From Hydractinia symbiolongicarpus (Eukaryota; Cnidaria; Hydrozoa; Anthoathecata; Hydractiniidae), in the NCBI RefSeq assembly GCF_029227915.1, contig NC_079881.1, positions 24,653,501 through 24,717,500 on the forward strand: a stretch of DNA of 64,000 bases. The letters run 5' to 3'. The notes under the pieces are model-generated. The model was not told where the DNA came from. It was given only the letters and a program-made list of their open reading frames with translations, and did no database searches. The translations under genes were made by a program, and so were the position numbers. This document shows positions 35,115-48,103 of this stretch, in pieces; position 1 is the stretch's first letter, and every line of letters begins with the position of its first letter.

Positions 35115-35980
35115 CGAACGATTTTTTAAATTAATTTTTTACCACTAAAACGCATAAGACTTGTAGTTTTCAAAAACGATTTCGTTTTTTGATGAGACGC
35201 TGAATAAAAGGAGTTTAATCGCCGGCAAACGAAAACCCGCAATTTCCCGTAAATCCCGGACTCGGCTCGTATAGTCAAAAGTATACAAAGAAAGTACCCA
35301 GGGAGTAAACTAATTTCCCGAACGATTATTAAAATTATTTTTTCACCACTAAAACGCACGAGACTTGTAGTTTTCAAAAATGATTTCATTTTCGATGAGA
35401 CGCTGAATAAAAGGAGTTTAATCGCCGGCAAACGAAAAACCGCGATTTCCCGTAAATCCCGCGCTTGGCCGTATAGTCGAATGTATACAAAGAAAGTAAA
35501 CTTGGAGTAAACTCATTTCCCGAACGATTTTTTAAATTAATTTCTTACCACTAAAACGCATAAGAATTGTAGTTTTCAAAAACGATTTCATTCTTGATGA
35601 GACGCTGAATAAAAGGAGTTTAATCTCCGGCAAACGAAAACCCGCGATTTCCCGTAAATCCCAGACTCGGCCCGCATAGTCGAATGTATACAAAGAAAGT
35701 ACGCAGGGAGTTAACTCACTTCCCGAACGATTCTTTAAATTTTTTTTCACCACTAAAACGTATGACACTTGTATTTTTCAAAAATGATTTCGTTTTTGAT
35801 GAGACACTGAATAAAAGAGGTTTAATCGCCTGCAAACGAAAACCCGCAATTTTCCGTATATCACGGACTCGGCCCGTACAGTGAAAAGTATACAAAGAAA
35901 GTACCCAGGGAGTAAACTCATTTCCCAAACGATTCTTTAAATTATTTTTTCACCACTAAAACGCATGAGACTTTTAGTTT
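35115..35980. repeat. Partial third copy of the 2233-bp unit
   Basis: It matches 31260-32125 with a 3855-bp shift and 29027-29892 with a 6088-bp shift. It carries all the unit markers (ATTATTAAAATTATT, TTTTCGATGAG, AACTTGGAG, CCCGCATAG). It stops near 35980, where TTTTCAAGAACG leads into the GAGCCGCTG dimer block. Confidence 0.88.
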
Positions 35981-35984
35981 TCAA

Positions 35985-36751
35985 GAACGATTTCGTTTTT
36001 TGATGAGCCGCTGAATAAAAGGAGTTTAATCGCCGGCAAACGAAAACCCGCAATTTCCCGTAAATCCCGGACTCGGCTCGTATAGGCAAAAGTATACAAA
36101 GAAAGTACCCAGGGAGTAAACTAATTTCCCGAACGATTATTTAAATTATTTTTTCACCACTAGAACGCACGAGACTTGTAGTTTTCAAAAATGATTTCAT
36201 TTTTGATGAGACGCTGAATAAAAGGAGTTTAATCGCCGGCAAACGAAAAACCGCGATTTCCCGTAAATCCCGGGCTTGGCCGTATAGTCGAATGTATACA
36301 AAGAAATTAAACTGGGAGTAAACTCATTTCCCGAACGATTTTTTAAATTAATTTTTTACCACTAAAACGCATAAGACTTGTCGTTTTCAAAAACGATTTC
36401 GTTTTTTGATGAGCCGCTGAATAAAAGGAGTTTAATCGCCGGCAAACGGAAACCCGCAATTTCCCGTAAATCCCGGACTCGGCTCGTATAGTCAAAAGTA
36501 TACAAAGAAAGTACCCAGGGAGTAAACTAATTTCCCGAACGATTATTTAAATTATTTTTTCACCACTAAAACGCACGAGACTTGTAGTTTTCAAAAATGA
36601 TTTCATTTTTGATGAGACGCTGAATAAAAGGAGTTTAATCGCCGGCAAACGAAAAACCGCGATTTCCCGTAAATCCCGGGCTTGGCCGTATAGTCGAATG
36701 TATACAAAGAAAGTAAACTGGGAGTAAACTCATTTCCCGAACGATTTTTTA
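35985..36751. repeat. 406-bp (2-monomer) tandem duplication
   Basis: GATGAGCCGCTGAATAAAAG (start motif changed from GAGACGCTG to GAGCCGCTG) occurs only at about 36002 and 36408, 406 bp apart. The flanking dimers match, apart from changes such as GTATAGGCAAAAG and CACTAGAACGCACG in the first. This is the shortest higher-order duplication I could define. Confidence 0.82.
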
Positions 36752-38249
36752 AATTATTTTTCACCACTAAAACGCATGAGACTTGTAGTTTTCAAAAATG
36801 ATTTCATTTTTGATGAGACGCTGAATAAAAGGAGTTTAATCTGCGGCAAAGGAAAACCCGCGATTTCCCGTAAATCCCTGACCCGGCCTGTATAGTCAAA
36901 AGTATACAAAGAAATTACGCAGGGAGTAAACTCATTTCCCGAACGATTTTTTAAATTATTTTTTCACCACTAAAACGCATGAGACTTGTAGTTTTCAAAA
37001 ATGATTTCGTTTTTGATGAGACGCTGAATAAAAGGAGTTTAATCGCCGGCAAACGAAAACCCGCGATTTCCCGTAAATCCCGGGCTTGGCCGTATAGTCG
37101 AATGTATACAAAGAAAATACCCAGGGAGTAAACTCATTTCCCGAACGATTTTTTAAATTATTTCTTCACCACTAAGACGCATGAGACTTGTAGTTTTCAA
37201 AAAGGATTTCATTTTTGATGAGACGCTGAACAAAACGAGTTTAATCGCCGGCAAACGAAATCCCGCGGTTTGCCGTAAATCCCAGGCTTGACCCGTATAG
37301 TCGATTGTATACAAAGAAAGTAAACTGGAAGTATACTCATTTCCCAAACGATTTTTTAAATTATTTTTTCACCACTAAAACGCATGAGACTTGTAGTTTT
37401 TAATAATGATTTCATTTTTGATGAGACGCTGAATAAAAGGAGTTTAATCGCTGGCAAACGAAAACCCGCAATTTCCCGTAAATCCCGGACTCGGCCCGTA
37501 TAGTCAAAAGTATACAAAGAAAGTACCCAGGGAGTAAACTCATTTCCCGAACGATTTTTTAAATTATTTCTTCACCACTAAAACGCATGAGACTTGTAGT
37601 TTTCAAAAATGATTTCGGTTTTGATGAGACGCTGAATAAAACGAGTTTAATCGCCAACAAACGAAAACCCGCGATTTGCCGTAAATCCCGGGCTTGACCC
37701 GTGTAGTCGAATGTATACAAAGAAAGTAAACTAGGAGTAAACTCATTTCCCGAACGATTTTTTAAATTATTTTTTCACCACTAAAACGCATGAGACTTGT
37801 AGTTTTCAAAAATGATTTCATTTTTGATGAGACGCTGCATAAAAGGAGTTTAATCGCCGGCAAACGAAAACCCGCGATTTCCCGTATATCCCGGAATCGA
37901 CCCGTATAGTCGAATGTATACAAGGAAAGTACCCAGGGAGTAAACTCATTTCCCGAACGATTTTTTAAATTAATTTTTCACCACTAAAACGCATGAGACT
38001 TGTAGTTTTCAAAAATAATTTCATTTTTGATGAGACGCTGAATAAAAGGAGTTTAATCTCCGGCAAAGGAAAACTCGCGATTTCCCGTAAATCCCGGACT
38101 CGGCCCGTATAGTCAAAAGTATACAAAGAAAGTACCCAGGAAGTAAACTTATTTCCCGAACGATTCTTTAAATTATTTTTTCACCACTAAAACGCACGAG
38201 ACTTGTAGTTTTCAAAAATGATTTCATTTTTGATGAGACGCTGAATAAA

Positions 38250-39641
38250 AGGAGTGTAATCGCCGGCAAACGAAAAACTGCGATTTCCCGTAAATCCCGG
38301 GCTGGGCCGTATAGTCGAATGTATACAAAGAAAGTAAACTGGGAGTAAACTCATTTCCCGAACGATTTTTTAAATTATTTTTTCACCACTAAAACGCATG
38401 AGACTTGTAGTTTTCAAAAATGATTTCATTTTTGGTGAGACGCTGAATAAAAGGAGTTTAATCTGCGGCAAAGGAAAACCCGCGATTTCCCGTAAATCCC
38501 GGACCCGGCCCGTATAGTCAAAAGTATACAAAGAAAGTACGCAGGGAGTAAACTCATTTCCCGAACGATTCTTTAAATTATATTTTCACCACTAAAACGC
38601 ATGAGACTTGTACTTTTCAAAAATGATTTAATTTTTATTGAGACGCTGAATAAAAGAAATTTAATCGCCGGTAAACGAAAACCCGCGATTTCCCGTAAAT
38701 CCCGGGCTTGGTCCGTATAGTCAAATGTATACAAAGAAAGTACCCAGGGAGTAAACTCATTTCCCGAACGATTTTTTAAATTATTTTTTCACCACTAAAA
38801 CGCATGAGACTTGTAGTTTTCAAAAATGATTTCATTTTTGATGAGACGCTGAATAAAAGGAGTTTAATCGCCGGCAAACGAAAACCCGCGATTTCCTGTA
38901 TATCCCGGAATCGGCCCGTATAGTCGAATGTATACAAGGAAAGTACCCAGGGAGTAAACTCATTTCCCGAACGATTTTTTAAATTAATTTTTCACCACTA
39001 AAACGCATGAGACTTGTAGTTTTCAAAAATGATTTCATTTTTGATGAGACGCTGAATAAAAGGAGTTTAATCGCCGGCAAACGAAAAACCGCGATTTCCC
39101 GTAAATCCCGGGCTTGGCCGTATAGTCAAATGTATACAAAGAAAGTAAACTGGGAGTAAACTCATTTCCCGAACGATTTTTTAAATTATTTTTTCACCAC
39201 TAAAACGCATAAGACTTGTAGTTTTTAAAAATGATTTCATTTTTGATGAGACGCTGAATAAAAGGAGTTTAATCTGCGGCAAAGGAAAACCCGCGATTTC
39301 CCGTAAATCACGGACCCGGCCCGTATAGTCAAAAGTATACAAAGAAAGTACGCAGGGAGTAAACTCATTTCCCAAACGATTCTTTAAATTATATTTTCAC
39401 CACTAAAACGCATGAGACTTGTACTTTTCAAAAATGATTTAATTTTTATTGAGACGCTGAATAAAAGAATTTTAATCGCCGGTAAATGAAAACCCGCGAT
39501 TTCCCGTTAATCCCGGGCTTGGCCCGTATAGTCAAATGTATGCAAAGAAAGTACCCAGGGAGTAAACTCATTTCCCGAACGATTTTTTAAATTATTTTTT
39601 CACCACTAAAACGCATGAGACTTGTAGTTTTCAAAAATGAT
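38250..39641. repeat. 811-bp (4-monomer) partial tandem duplication
   Basis: About 38250-38830 matches 39061-39641 with a shift of 811 bp, checked at TACTTTTCAAAAATG (38611 and 39422). Shared features are TCTGCGGCAAAGG, TTATATTTTCACC and the TATTGAGACG monomer. The copies differ at several sites (ATCACGGACCC and GTATGCAAAG in the right copy), so this event looks older. Confidence 0.7.
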
Positions 39642-40079
39642 TTCGTTTTTGTTGAGACGCTGAATAAAAGGAGTTTAATCGCCGGCAAACGAAAACCCGC
39701 GATTTCCCGTAAATCCCGGGCTTGGTCGTATAGTCGAATGTATACAAAGAAAATACCCAGGGAGTAAACTCATTTCCCGAACGATTTTTTAAATTATTTC
39801 TTCAGCACTAAAACGCATGAGATTGTACTTTTCAAAAATGATTTAATTTTTATTGAGACGCTGAATAAAAGAAATTTAATCGCCGGTAAACGAAAACCCG
39901 CGATTTCCCGTAAATCCCGGGCTTGGCCCGTATAGTCAAATGTATACAAAGAAGTACCCAGGGAGTAAACTCATTTCCCGAACGATTTTTTGAATTATTT
40001 TTTCACCACTAAAACGCATGAGACTTTTAGTTTTCAAAAATGATTTCGTTTTTGATGAGACGCTGAATAAAAGGAGTTT

Positions 40080-42831
40080 AATCGCCGGCAAACGAAAACC
40101 CGCGATTTCCCGTAAATCCCGGGCTTGGCCGTATAGTCGAATGTATACAAAGAAAATACCCAGGGAGTAAACTCATTTCCCGAACGATTTTTTAAATTAT
40201 TTCTTCACCACTAAAACGCATGAGATTGTACTTTTCAAAAATGATTTAATTTTTATTGAGACGCTGAATAAAAGAAATTTAATCGACGGTAAACGAAAAC
40301 CCGCGATTTCCCGTAAATCCCGGGCTTGGCCCGTATAGTCAAATGTATACAAAGAAAGTACCCAGGGAGTAAACTCATTTCCCGAACGATTTTTTAAATT
40401 ATTTTTTCACCACTAAAACGCATGAGACTTTTAGTTTTCAAAAATGATTTCGTTTTTGATGAGACGCTGAATAAAAGGAGTTTAATCGCCGGCAAACGAA
40501 AACCCGCGATTTCCCGTAAATCCCGGGCTTGGCCGTATAGTCGAATGTATACAAAGAAAATACCCAGGGAGTAAACTCATTTCCCGAACGATTTTTTAAA
40601 TTATTTCTTCACCACTAAAACGCATGAGACTTGTAGTTTTCAAAAATGATTTCATTTTTGATGAGACGCTGAATAAAACGAGTTTAATCGCCGGCAAACG
40701 AAAACCCGCGGTTTGCCGTAAATCCCGGGTTTGACCGTATAGTCGAATGTATACAAAGAAAGTAAACTGGGAGTAAACTCATTTCCCGAACGATTTTTTA
40801 AATTATTTTTTCACCACTAAAACGCATGAGACTTGTAGTTTTCAAAAATGATTTCGTTTTTGATGTGACGCTGAATAAAAGGAGTTTAATCGCTGGCAAA
40901 CGAAAACCCGCAATTTCCCGTAAATCCCGGACTCGGCCCGTATAGTCAAAAGTATACAAAGAAAGTACCCAGGGAGTAAACTCATTTCCCGAACGATTTT
41001 TTAAATTATTTCTTCAGCACTAAAACGCATGAGATTGTACTTTTCAAAAATGATTTAATTTTTATTGAGACGCTGAATAAAAGAAATTTAATCGCCGGTA
41101 AACGAAAACCCGCGATTTCCCGTAAATCCCGGGCTTGGCCCGTATAGTCAAATGTATACAAAGAAAGTACCCAGGGAGTAAACTCATTTCCCGAACGATT
41201 TTTTGAATTATTTTTTCACCACTAAAACGCATGAGACTTTTAGTTTTCAAAAATGATTTCGTTTTTGATGAGACGCTGAATAAAAGGAGTTTAATCGCCG
41301 GCAAACGAAAACCCGCGATTTCCCGTAAATCCCGGGCTTGGCCGTATAGTCGAATGTATACAAAGAAAATACCCAGGGAGTAAACTCATTTCCCGAACGA
41401 TTTTTTAAATTATTTCTTCACCACTAAAACGCATGAGACTTGTAGTTTTCAAAAATGATTTCATTTTTGATGAGACGCTGAATAAAAGGAGTTTAATCTG
41501 CGGCAAAGGAAAACCCGCGATTTCCCGTAAATCCCGGACCCGGCCCGTATAGTCTAAAGTATACAAAGAAAGTACGCAGGGAGTAAACTCATTTCTTAAA
41601 CGATTCTTTAAATTATATTTTCAACACTAAAACGCATAAGACTTGTACTTTTCAAAAATGATTTAATTTTTATTGAGACGCTGAATAAAAGAAATTTAAT
41701 CGCCGGTAAACGAAAACCCGCGATTTCCCGTAAATCCCGGGCTTGGCCCGTATAGTCAAATGTATACAAAGAAAGTACCCAGGGAGTAAACTCATTTCCC
41801 GAACGATTTTTTAAATTATTTTTTCACCACAAAAACGCATGAGACTTGTTTTTTTCAAAAATGATTTCGTTTTTGTTGAGACGCTGAATAAAAGGAGTTT
41901 AATCGCCGGCAAACGAAAACCTGCGATTTCCCGTAAATCCCGGGCTTGGCCGTATAGTCATATGTATACAAAGAAAATACCCAGGGAGTAAACTCACTTC
42001 CCGAACGATTTTTTAAATTATTTCTTCACCACTAAAACGCATGAGATTGTACTTTTCAAAAATGATTTAATTTTTATTGAGACGCTGAATAAAAGAAATT
42101 TAATCGACGGTAAACGAAAACCCGCGATTACCCGTAAATCCCGGGCTTGGCCCGTATAGTCAAATGTATACAAAGAAAGTACCCATTGAGTAAACTCATT
42201 TCCCGAACGATTTTTTAAATTATTTTTTCACCACTAAAACGCATGAGACTTTTAGTTTTCAAAAATGATTTCGTTTTTGATGAGACGCTGAATAAAAGGA
42301 GTTTAATCGCCGGCAAACGAAAACCCGCGATTTCCCGTAAATCCCGGGCTTGGCCGTATAGTCGAATGTATACAAAGAAAATACCCAGGGAGTAAACTCA
42401 TTTCCCGAACGATTTTTTAAATTATTTCTTCACCACTAAAACGCATGAGACTTGTAGTTTTCAAAAATGATTTCATTTTTGATGAGACGCTGAATAAAAC
42501 GAGTTTAATCGCCGGCAAACGAAAACCCGCGGTTTGCCGTAAATCCCGGGTTTGACCGTATAGTCGAATGTATACAAAGAAAGTAAACTGGGAGTAAACT
42601 CATTTCCCGAACGATTTTTTAAATTATTTTTTCACCACTAAAACGCATGAGACTTGTAGTTTTCAAAAATGATTTCGTTTTTGATGTGACGCTGAATAAA
42701 AGGAGTTTAATCGCTGGCAAACGAAAACCCGCAATTTCCTGTAAATCCCGGACTCGGCCCGTATAGTCAAAAGTATACAAAGAAAGTACCCAGGGAGTAA
42801 ACTCATTTCCCGAACGATTTTTTAAATTATT
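40080..42831. repeat. 1821-bp (9-monomer) duplication
   Basis: About 40080-41010 matches 41901-42831 with a shift of 1821 bp (AATCGACGGTAAACG at about 40281 and 42102; CCCGGGTTTGACCG near 40724 and 42545). The block with GCATGAGATTGTAC, CGCGGTTTGCCG and GGGTTTGACCG recurs later at about 50.5-51.35, 61.1-61.9 and 63.35-64.0 kb, so it seeded part of D5. Confidence 0.82.
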
Positions 42832-43079
42832 TCTTCACCAATAAAACGCATGAGACTTTTAGTTTTCAAAAATGATTTCGTTTTTGATGAGACGCTGAAT
42901 AAAACGAGTTTAATCGCCGGCAAACGAAAACCCGCGATTTGCCGTAAATCCCGGGCTTGACCCGTATAGTCGAATGTATACAAAGAAAGTAAACTGGGAG
43001 TAAACTCATTTCCCGAACGATTTTTTAAATTATTTTTTCACTACTAAAACGCATGAGACTTGTAGTTTTTAAAAATGAT

Positions 43080-44150
43080 TTCGTTTTTGATGAGACGCTG
43101 AAGAAAAGGAGTTTAATCGCCGGCAAACGAAAACCCGCAATTTCCCGCAAATCCCGGACTCGGTCTGTATAGTCAAAAGTATACAAAGAAAGTACCCAGG
43201 GAGTAAACTCATTTCCCGAACGATTCTTTAAATTATTTTTTCACCACTAAAACGCATGAGACTTGTAGTTTTCAAAAATGATTTCATTTTTGATGAGACG
43301 CTAAATAAAAGGAGTTTAATCGCCGGCAAACGAAAACCCGCGATTTCCCGTATATCCCGGAATCGGCCCGTATATTCGAATGTATACAAGGAAAGTACCC
43401 AGGGAGTAATCTCATTTCCCGAACGATTTTTTAAATTAATTTTTCACCACTAAAACGCATGAGACTTGTAGTTTTCAAAAATGATTTCATTTTTGATGAG
43501 ACGCTGAATAAAAGGAGTTTAATCTCCGGCAAAGGAAAACCCGCGATTTCCCGAAAATCCCGGACCAGGCCCGTATAGTCAAAAGTATACAAAGAAAGTA
43601 CCCAGGGAGTAAACTCATTTCCCGAACGATTCTTTAAATTATTTTTTCACCACTAAAACGCATGAGACTTGTACTTTTCAAAAATGATTTAATTTTTATT
43701 GAGACGCTGAATAAAAGAAGTTTAATCGCCGGCAAACGAAAACCCGCGATTTCCCGTAAATCCCGGGCTTGGCCCGTATAGTCGAATGTATACAAAGTAA
43801 GTACCCAGAGAGTAAACTCATTTCCCGAAGGATTTTTTAAATTATTTTTTCACCACTAAAACGCATGAGACTTGTAGTTTTCAAAAATGATTTCGTTTTT
43901 GATGTGACGCTGAATAAAAGGAGTTTAATCGCTGGCAAACGAAAACCCGTAATTTCCTGTAAATCCCGGACTCGGCGCGTATAGTCAAAAGTATACAAAG
44001 AAAGTACCCAGGGAGTAAACTCATTTCCCGAACGATTTTTTAAATTATTTCTTCACCAATAAAACGCATGAGACTTTTAGTTTTCAAAAATGATTTCGGT
44101 TTTGATGAGACGCTCAATAAAACGAGTTTAATCGCCGGCAAACGAAAACC
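43080..44150. repeat. Long-range repeat E, left copy (8320-bp shift)
   Basis: It matches about 51400-52470. Checks are GAGTAATCTCATTTCC (TAATCTC at 43408 and 51728) and CTCGGCGCGTATAG (43971 and 52292). Further shared markers are GGTCTGTATAG, GTAAGTACCCAGAGAG and GATTTCGGTTTTGATG. Confidence 0.85.
43773..43786 (-). other. CENP-B-box-like half-motif pair, spacing one base short (example copy)
   Basis: CCCG (43773-43776) and CGAA (43783-43786) are separated by six bases, TATAGT. The reverse complement of the mammalian CENP-B box core has CCCG and CGAA separated by seven, with T at the third. The T is present, but the spacing is one short. The arrangement recurs in monomers that combine CCCGTATAG with TCGAATG. 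It is recorded as a resemblance only; function is not claimed. Confidence 0.3.
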
Positions 44151-44339
44151 CGCGATTTGCCGTAAATCCCGGGCTTGACCCGTATAGTCGAATGTATACA
44201 AAGAAAGTAAACTGGGAGTAAACTCCTCTCCCGAACGATTTTTTAAATTATTTTTTCACTACTAAAACGCATGAGACTTGTAGTTTTCAAAAATGATTTC
44301 GTTTTTGATGAGACGCTGAAGAAAAGGAGTTTAATCGCT

Positions 44340-47075
44340 GGCAAACGAAAACCCGCAATTTCCCGTAAATCCCGGACTCGGTCCGTATAGTCAAAAGTAT
44401 GCAAAGAAAGTACCCAGGGAGTAAACTCATTTCCCGAACGATTTTTTAAATTATTTTTTCACCACTAAAACGCATGAGACTTGTAGTTTTCAAAAATGAT
44501 TTAATTTTTGATGAGACGGTAAATAAAAGGAGTTTAATCGCCGGCAAACGAAAACCCGCGATTTCCCGTATATCCCGGAATCGGCCCGTATAGTCGAATG
44601 TATACAAGGAAAGTACCCAGGGAGTAAACTCATTTCCCGAACGATTTTTTAAATTAATTTTTCACCACTAAAACGCATGAGACTTGTACTTTTCAAAAAT
44701 GATTTCATTTTTGATGAGACGCTGAATAAAAGGAGTTTAATCTCCGGCAAAGGAAAACCCGTGATTTCCCGTAAAACTCCGGACCAGGCCCGTATAGTCA
44801 AAAGTATACAAAGAAAGTACCCAGGGAGTAAACTCATTTCCCGAACGATTTTTTAAATTATATTTTCACCACTAAAACGCATGAGTCTTGTAGTTTTCAA
44901 AAATGATTTCGTTTTTGATGTGACGCTGAATAAAAGGAGTTTAATCGCTGGCAAACGAAAACCCGCAATTTCCCGTAAATCCCGGACTCGGCCCGTATAG
45001 TCAAAAGTATACAAAGAAAGTACCCAGGGAGTAAACTCATTTCCCGAACGATTTTTTAAATTATTTCTTCACCAATAAAACGCATGAGACTTTTAGTTTT
45101 CAAAAATGATTTCGTTTTTGATGAGACGCTGAATAAAACGAGTTTAATCGCCGGCAAACGAAAACCCGCGATTTGCCGTAAATCCCGGGCTTGACCCGTA
45201 TAGTCGAATGTATACAAAGAAAGTAAACTGGGCGTAAACTCATTTCCCGAACGATTTTTTAAATTATTTTTTCACTACTAAATCGCATGAGACTTGTAGT
45301 TTTCAAAAATGATTTCGTTTTTGATGAGACGCTGAAGAACAGGAGTTTAATCGCCGGCAAACAAAAACCCGCGATTTCCCGTATATCCCGGAATCGGCCC
45401 GTATAGTCGAATGTATACAGGGAAAGTACCCAGGGAGTAAACTCATTTCCCGAACGATTCTTTAAATTATATTTTCACCACTAAAACGCATGAGACTTGT
45501 ACTTTTCAAAAATGATTTAATTTTTATTGAGACGCTGAATAAAAGAAGTTTAATCGCCGGCAAACGAAAACCCGCGATTTCCCGTAAATCCCGGGCTTGG
45601 CCCGTATAGTCGAATGTATACAAAGTAAGTACCCAGAGAGTAAACTCATTTCCCGAAGGATTTTTTAAATTATTTTTTCACCACTAAAACGCATGAGACT
45701 TGTAGTTTTCAAAAATGATTTCGTTTTTGATGTGACGCTGAATAAAAGGAGTTTAATCGCTGGCAAACGAAAACCCGCAATTTCCCGTAAATCCCGGACT
45801 CGGCCCGTATAGTCAAAAGTATACAAAGAAAGTACCCAGGGAGTAAACTCATTTCCCGAACGATTTTTTAAATTATTTTTTCACCACTAAAACGCATGAG
45901 ACTTGTAGTTTTCAAAAATGATTTCGTTTTTGTTGAGACGCTGAATAAAAGGAGTTTAATCGCCGGCAAACGAAAACCCGCAATTTCCCGTAAATCCCGG
46001 ACTCGGTCCGTATAGTCAAAAGTATACAAAGAAAGTACCCAGGGAGTAAACTCATTTCCCGAACGATTCTTCAAATTATTTTTTCACCACTAAAACGCAT
46101 GAGACTTGTAGTTTTCAAAAATGATTTAATTTTTGATGAGACGCTAAATAAAAGGAGTTTAATCGCCGGCAAACGAAAACCCGCGATTTCCCGTATATCC
46201 CGGAATCGGCCCGTATAGTCGAATGTATACAAGGAAAGTACCCAGGGAGTAAACTCATTTCCCGAACGATTTTTTAAATTAATTTTTCACCACTAAAACG
46301 CATGAGACTTGTACTTTTCAAAAATGATTTCATTTTTGATGAGACGCTGAATAAAAGGAGTTTAATCTCCGGCAAAGGAAAACCCGCAATTTCCCGTAAA
46401 ACTCCGGACCAGGCCCGTATAGTCAAATGTATACAAAGAAAGTACCCAGGGAGTAAACTCATTTCCCGAACGATTTTTTAAATTATATTTTCACCACTAA
46501 AACGCATGAGACTTGTAGTTTTCAAAAATGATTTCGTTTTTGATGTGACGCTGAATAAAAGGAGTTTAATCGCTGGCAAACGAAAACCCGCAATTTCCCG
46601 TAAATCCCGGACTCGGCCCGTATAGTCAAAAGTATACAAAGAAAGTACCCAGGGAGTAAACTCATTTCCCGAACGATTTTTTAAATTATTTCTTCACCAA
46701 TAAAACGCATGAGACTTTTAGTTTTCAAAAATGATTTCGTTTTTGATGAGACGCTGAATAAAACGAGTTTAATCGCCGGCAAACGAAAACCCGCGATTTG
46801 CCGTAAATCCCGGGCTTGATCCGTATAGTCGAATGTATACAAAGAAAGTAAACTGGGAGTAAACTCATTTCCCGAACGATTTTTTAAATTATTTTTTCAC
46901 TACTAAATCGCATGAGACTTGTAGTTTTCAAAAATGATTTCGTTTTTGATGAGACGCTGAAGAACAGGAGTTTAATCGCCGGCAAACGAAAACCCGCGAT
47001 TTCCCGTATATCCCGGAATCGGCCCGTATAGTCGAATGTATACAAGGAAAGTACCCAGGGAGTAAACTCATTTCC
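44340..47075. repeat. 1625-bp (8-monomer) duplication
   Basis: About 44340-45450 matches 45965-47075 with a 1625-bp shift, checked at GAAGAACAGG (45334 and 46959). The intervening 45450-45965 is shared with 47278-47793 instead, showing overlapping exchange events. Confidence 0.82.
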
Positions 47076-48103
47076 CGAACGATTTTTTAAAATAATTTTT
47101 CACCACTAAAACGCATGAGACTTGTAGTTATCAAAAATGATTTCATTTTTGATGAGACGCTGAATAAAAGGAGTTTAATCTCCGGCAAAGGAAAACCCGC
47201 GATTTCCCGTAAATCCCGGACCAGGCCCGTATAGTCAAAAGTATTCAACGAAAGTACCCAGGGAGTAAACTCATTTTCCGAACGATTCTTTAAATTATAT
47301 TTTCACCACTAAAACGCATGAGACTTGTACTTTTCAAAAATGATTTAATTTTTATTGAGACGCTGAATAAAAGAAGTTTAATCGCCGGCAAACGAAAACC
47401 CGCGATTTCCCGTAAATCCCGGGCTTGGCCCGTATAGTCGAATGTATACAAAGTAAGTACCCAGAGAGTAAACTCATTTCCCGAAGGATTTTTTAAATTA
47501 TTTTTTCACCACTAAAACGCATGAGACTTGTAGTTTTCAAAAATGATTTCGTTTTTGATGTGACGCTGAATAAAAGGAGTTTAATCGCTGGCAAACGAAA
47601 ACCCGCAATTTCCCGTAAATCCCGGACTCGGCCCGTATAGTCAAAAGTATACAAAGAAAGTACCCAGGGAGTAAACTCATTTCCCGAACGATTTTTTAAA
47701 TTATTTTTTCACCACTAAAACGCATGAGACTTGTAGTTTTCAAAAATGATTTCGTTTTTGTTGAGACGCTGAATAAAAGGAGTTTAATCGCCGGCAAACG
47801 AAAACCCGCAATTTCCCGTAAATCCCGGACTCGGTCCGTATAGTCAAAAGTATACAAAGAAAGTACCCAGGGAGTAAACTCATTTCCCGAACGATTCTTC
47901 AAATTATTTTTTCACCACTAAAACGCATGAGACTTGTAGTTTTCAAAAATGATTTAATTTTTGATGAGACGCTAAATAAAAGGAGTTTAATCGCCGGCAA
48001 ACGAAAACCCGCGATTTCCCGTATATCCCGGAATCGGCCCGTATAGTCGAATGTATACAAGGAAAGTACCCAGGGAGTAAACTCATTTCCCGAACGATTT
48101 TTT
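45450..48103. repeat. 1828-bp (9-monomer) duplication
   Basis: About 45450-46275 matches 47278-48103. Shared markers are GTAAGTACCCAGAGAG, CCGAAGGATTTT, TTTTTGTTGAGACG and CGATTCTTCAAATTA. The match ends where the left copy reads AATTAATTTTTCACC and the right reads AATTATTTCTTCACC. Confidence 0.84.

Larger units (their letters stand above)
29026..36750. repeat. Array domain D3 (fusion of D1-type and D2-type blocks)
   Basis: D1-type monomers (CATAAGAATTG, CATTCTTGATG, GTATGACACTTG and GTACAGTGAAAAG) alternate in blocks with D2-type monomers (TCGCCCGCAAACG, AGAAATTTAATCGCC, GAGACATGTAG). The D1-like blocks are at about 29.42-30.05, 31.65-32.28 and 35.51-35.97 kb and resemble 15.25-16.05 kb. 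The domain is built from 2233-, 1217- and 406-bp units. Confidence 0.75.
36751..44340. repeat. Array domain D4 (transition zone)
   Basis: D2-like monomers give way to new classes: ATACAAGGAAAGTACCC (from about 37.92 kb), GCATGAGATTGTAC with two bases lost (39821, 40224, 41033, 42045), GATGTGACGCTG (from about 40.86 kb) and CACCAATAAAACGC (from about 42.84 kb). About 36.75-38.0 kb contains many one-off variants, for example GGTTTTGATGAG, AATCGCCAACAAACG and GTGTAGTCG. I saw no clean higher-order unit there. Confidence 0.7.

Noticed and set aside
43256-43453. 65-codon plus-strand open frame
   Set aside because: It is satellite sequence in the same register as its neighbours, which are closed by stops. 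It occurs once, and nothing supports coding.
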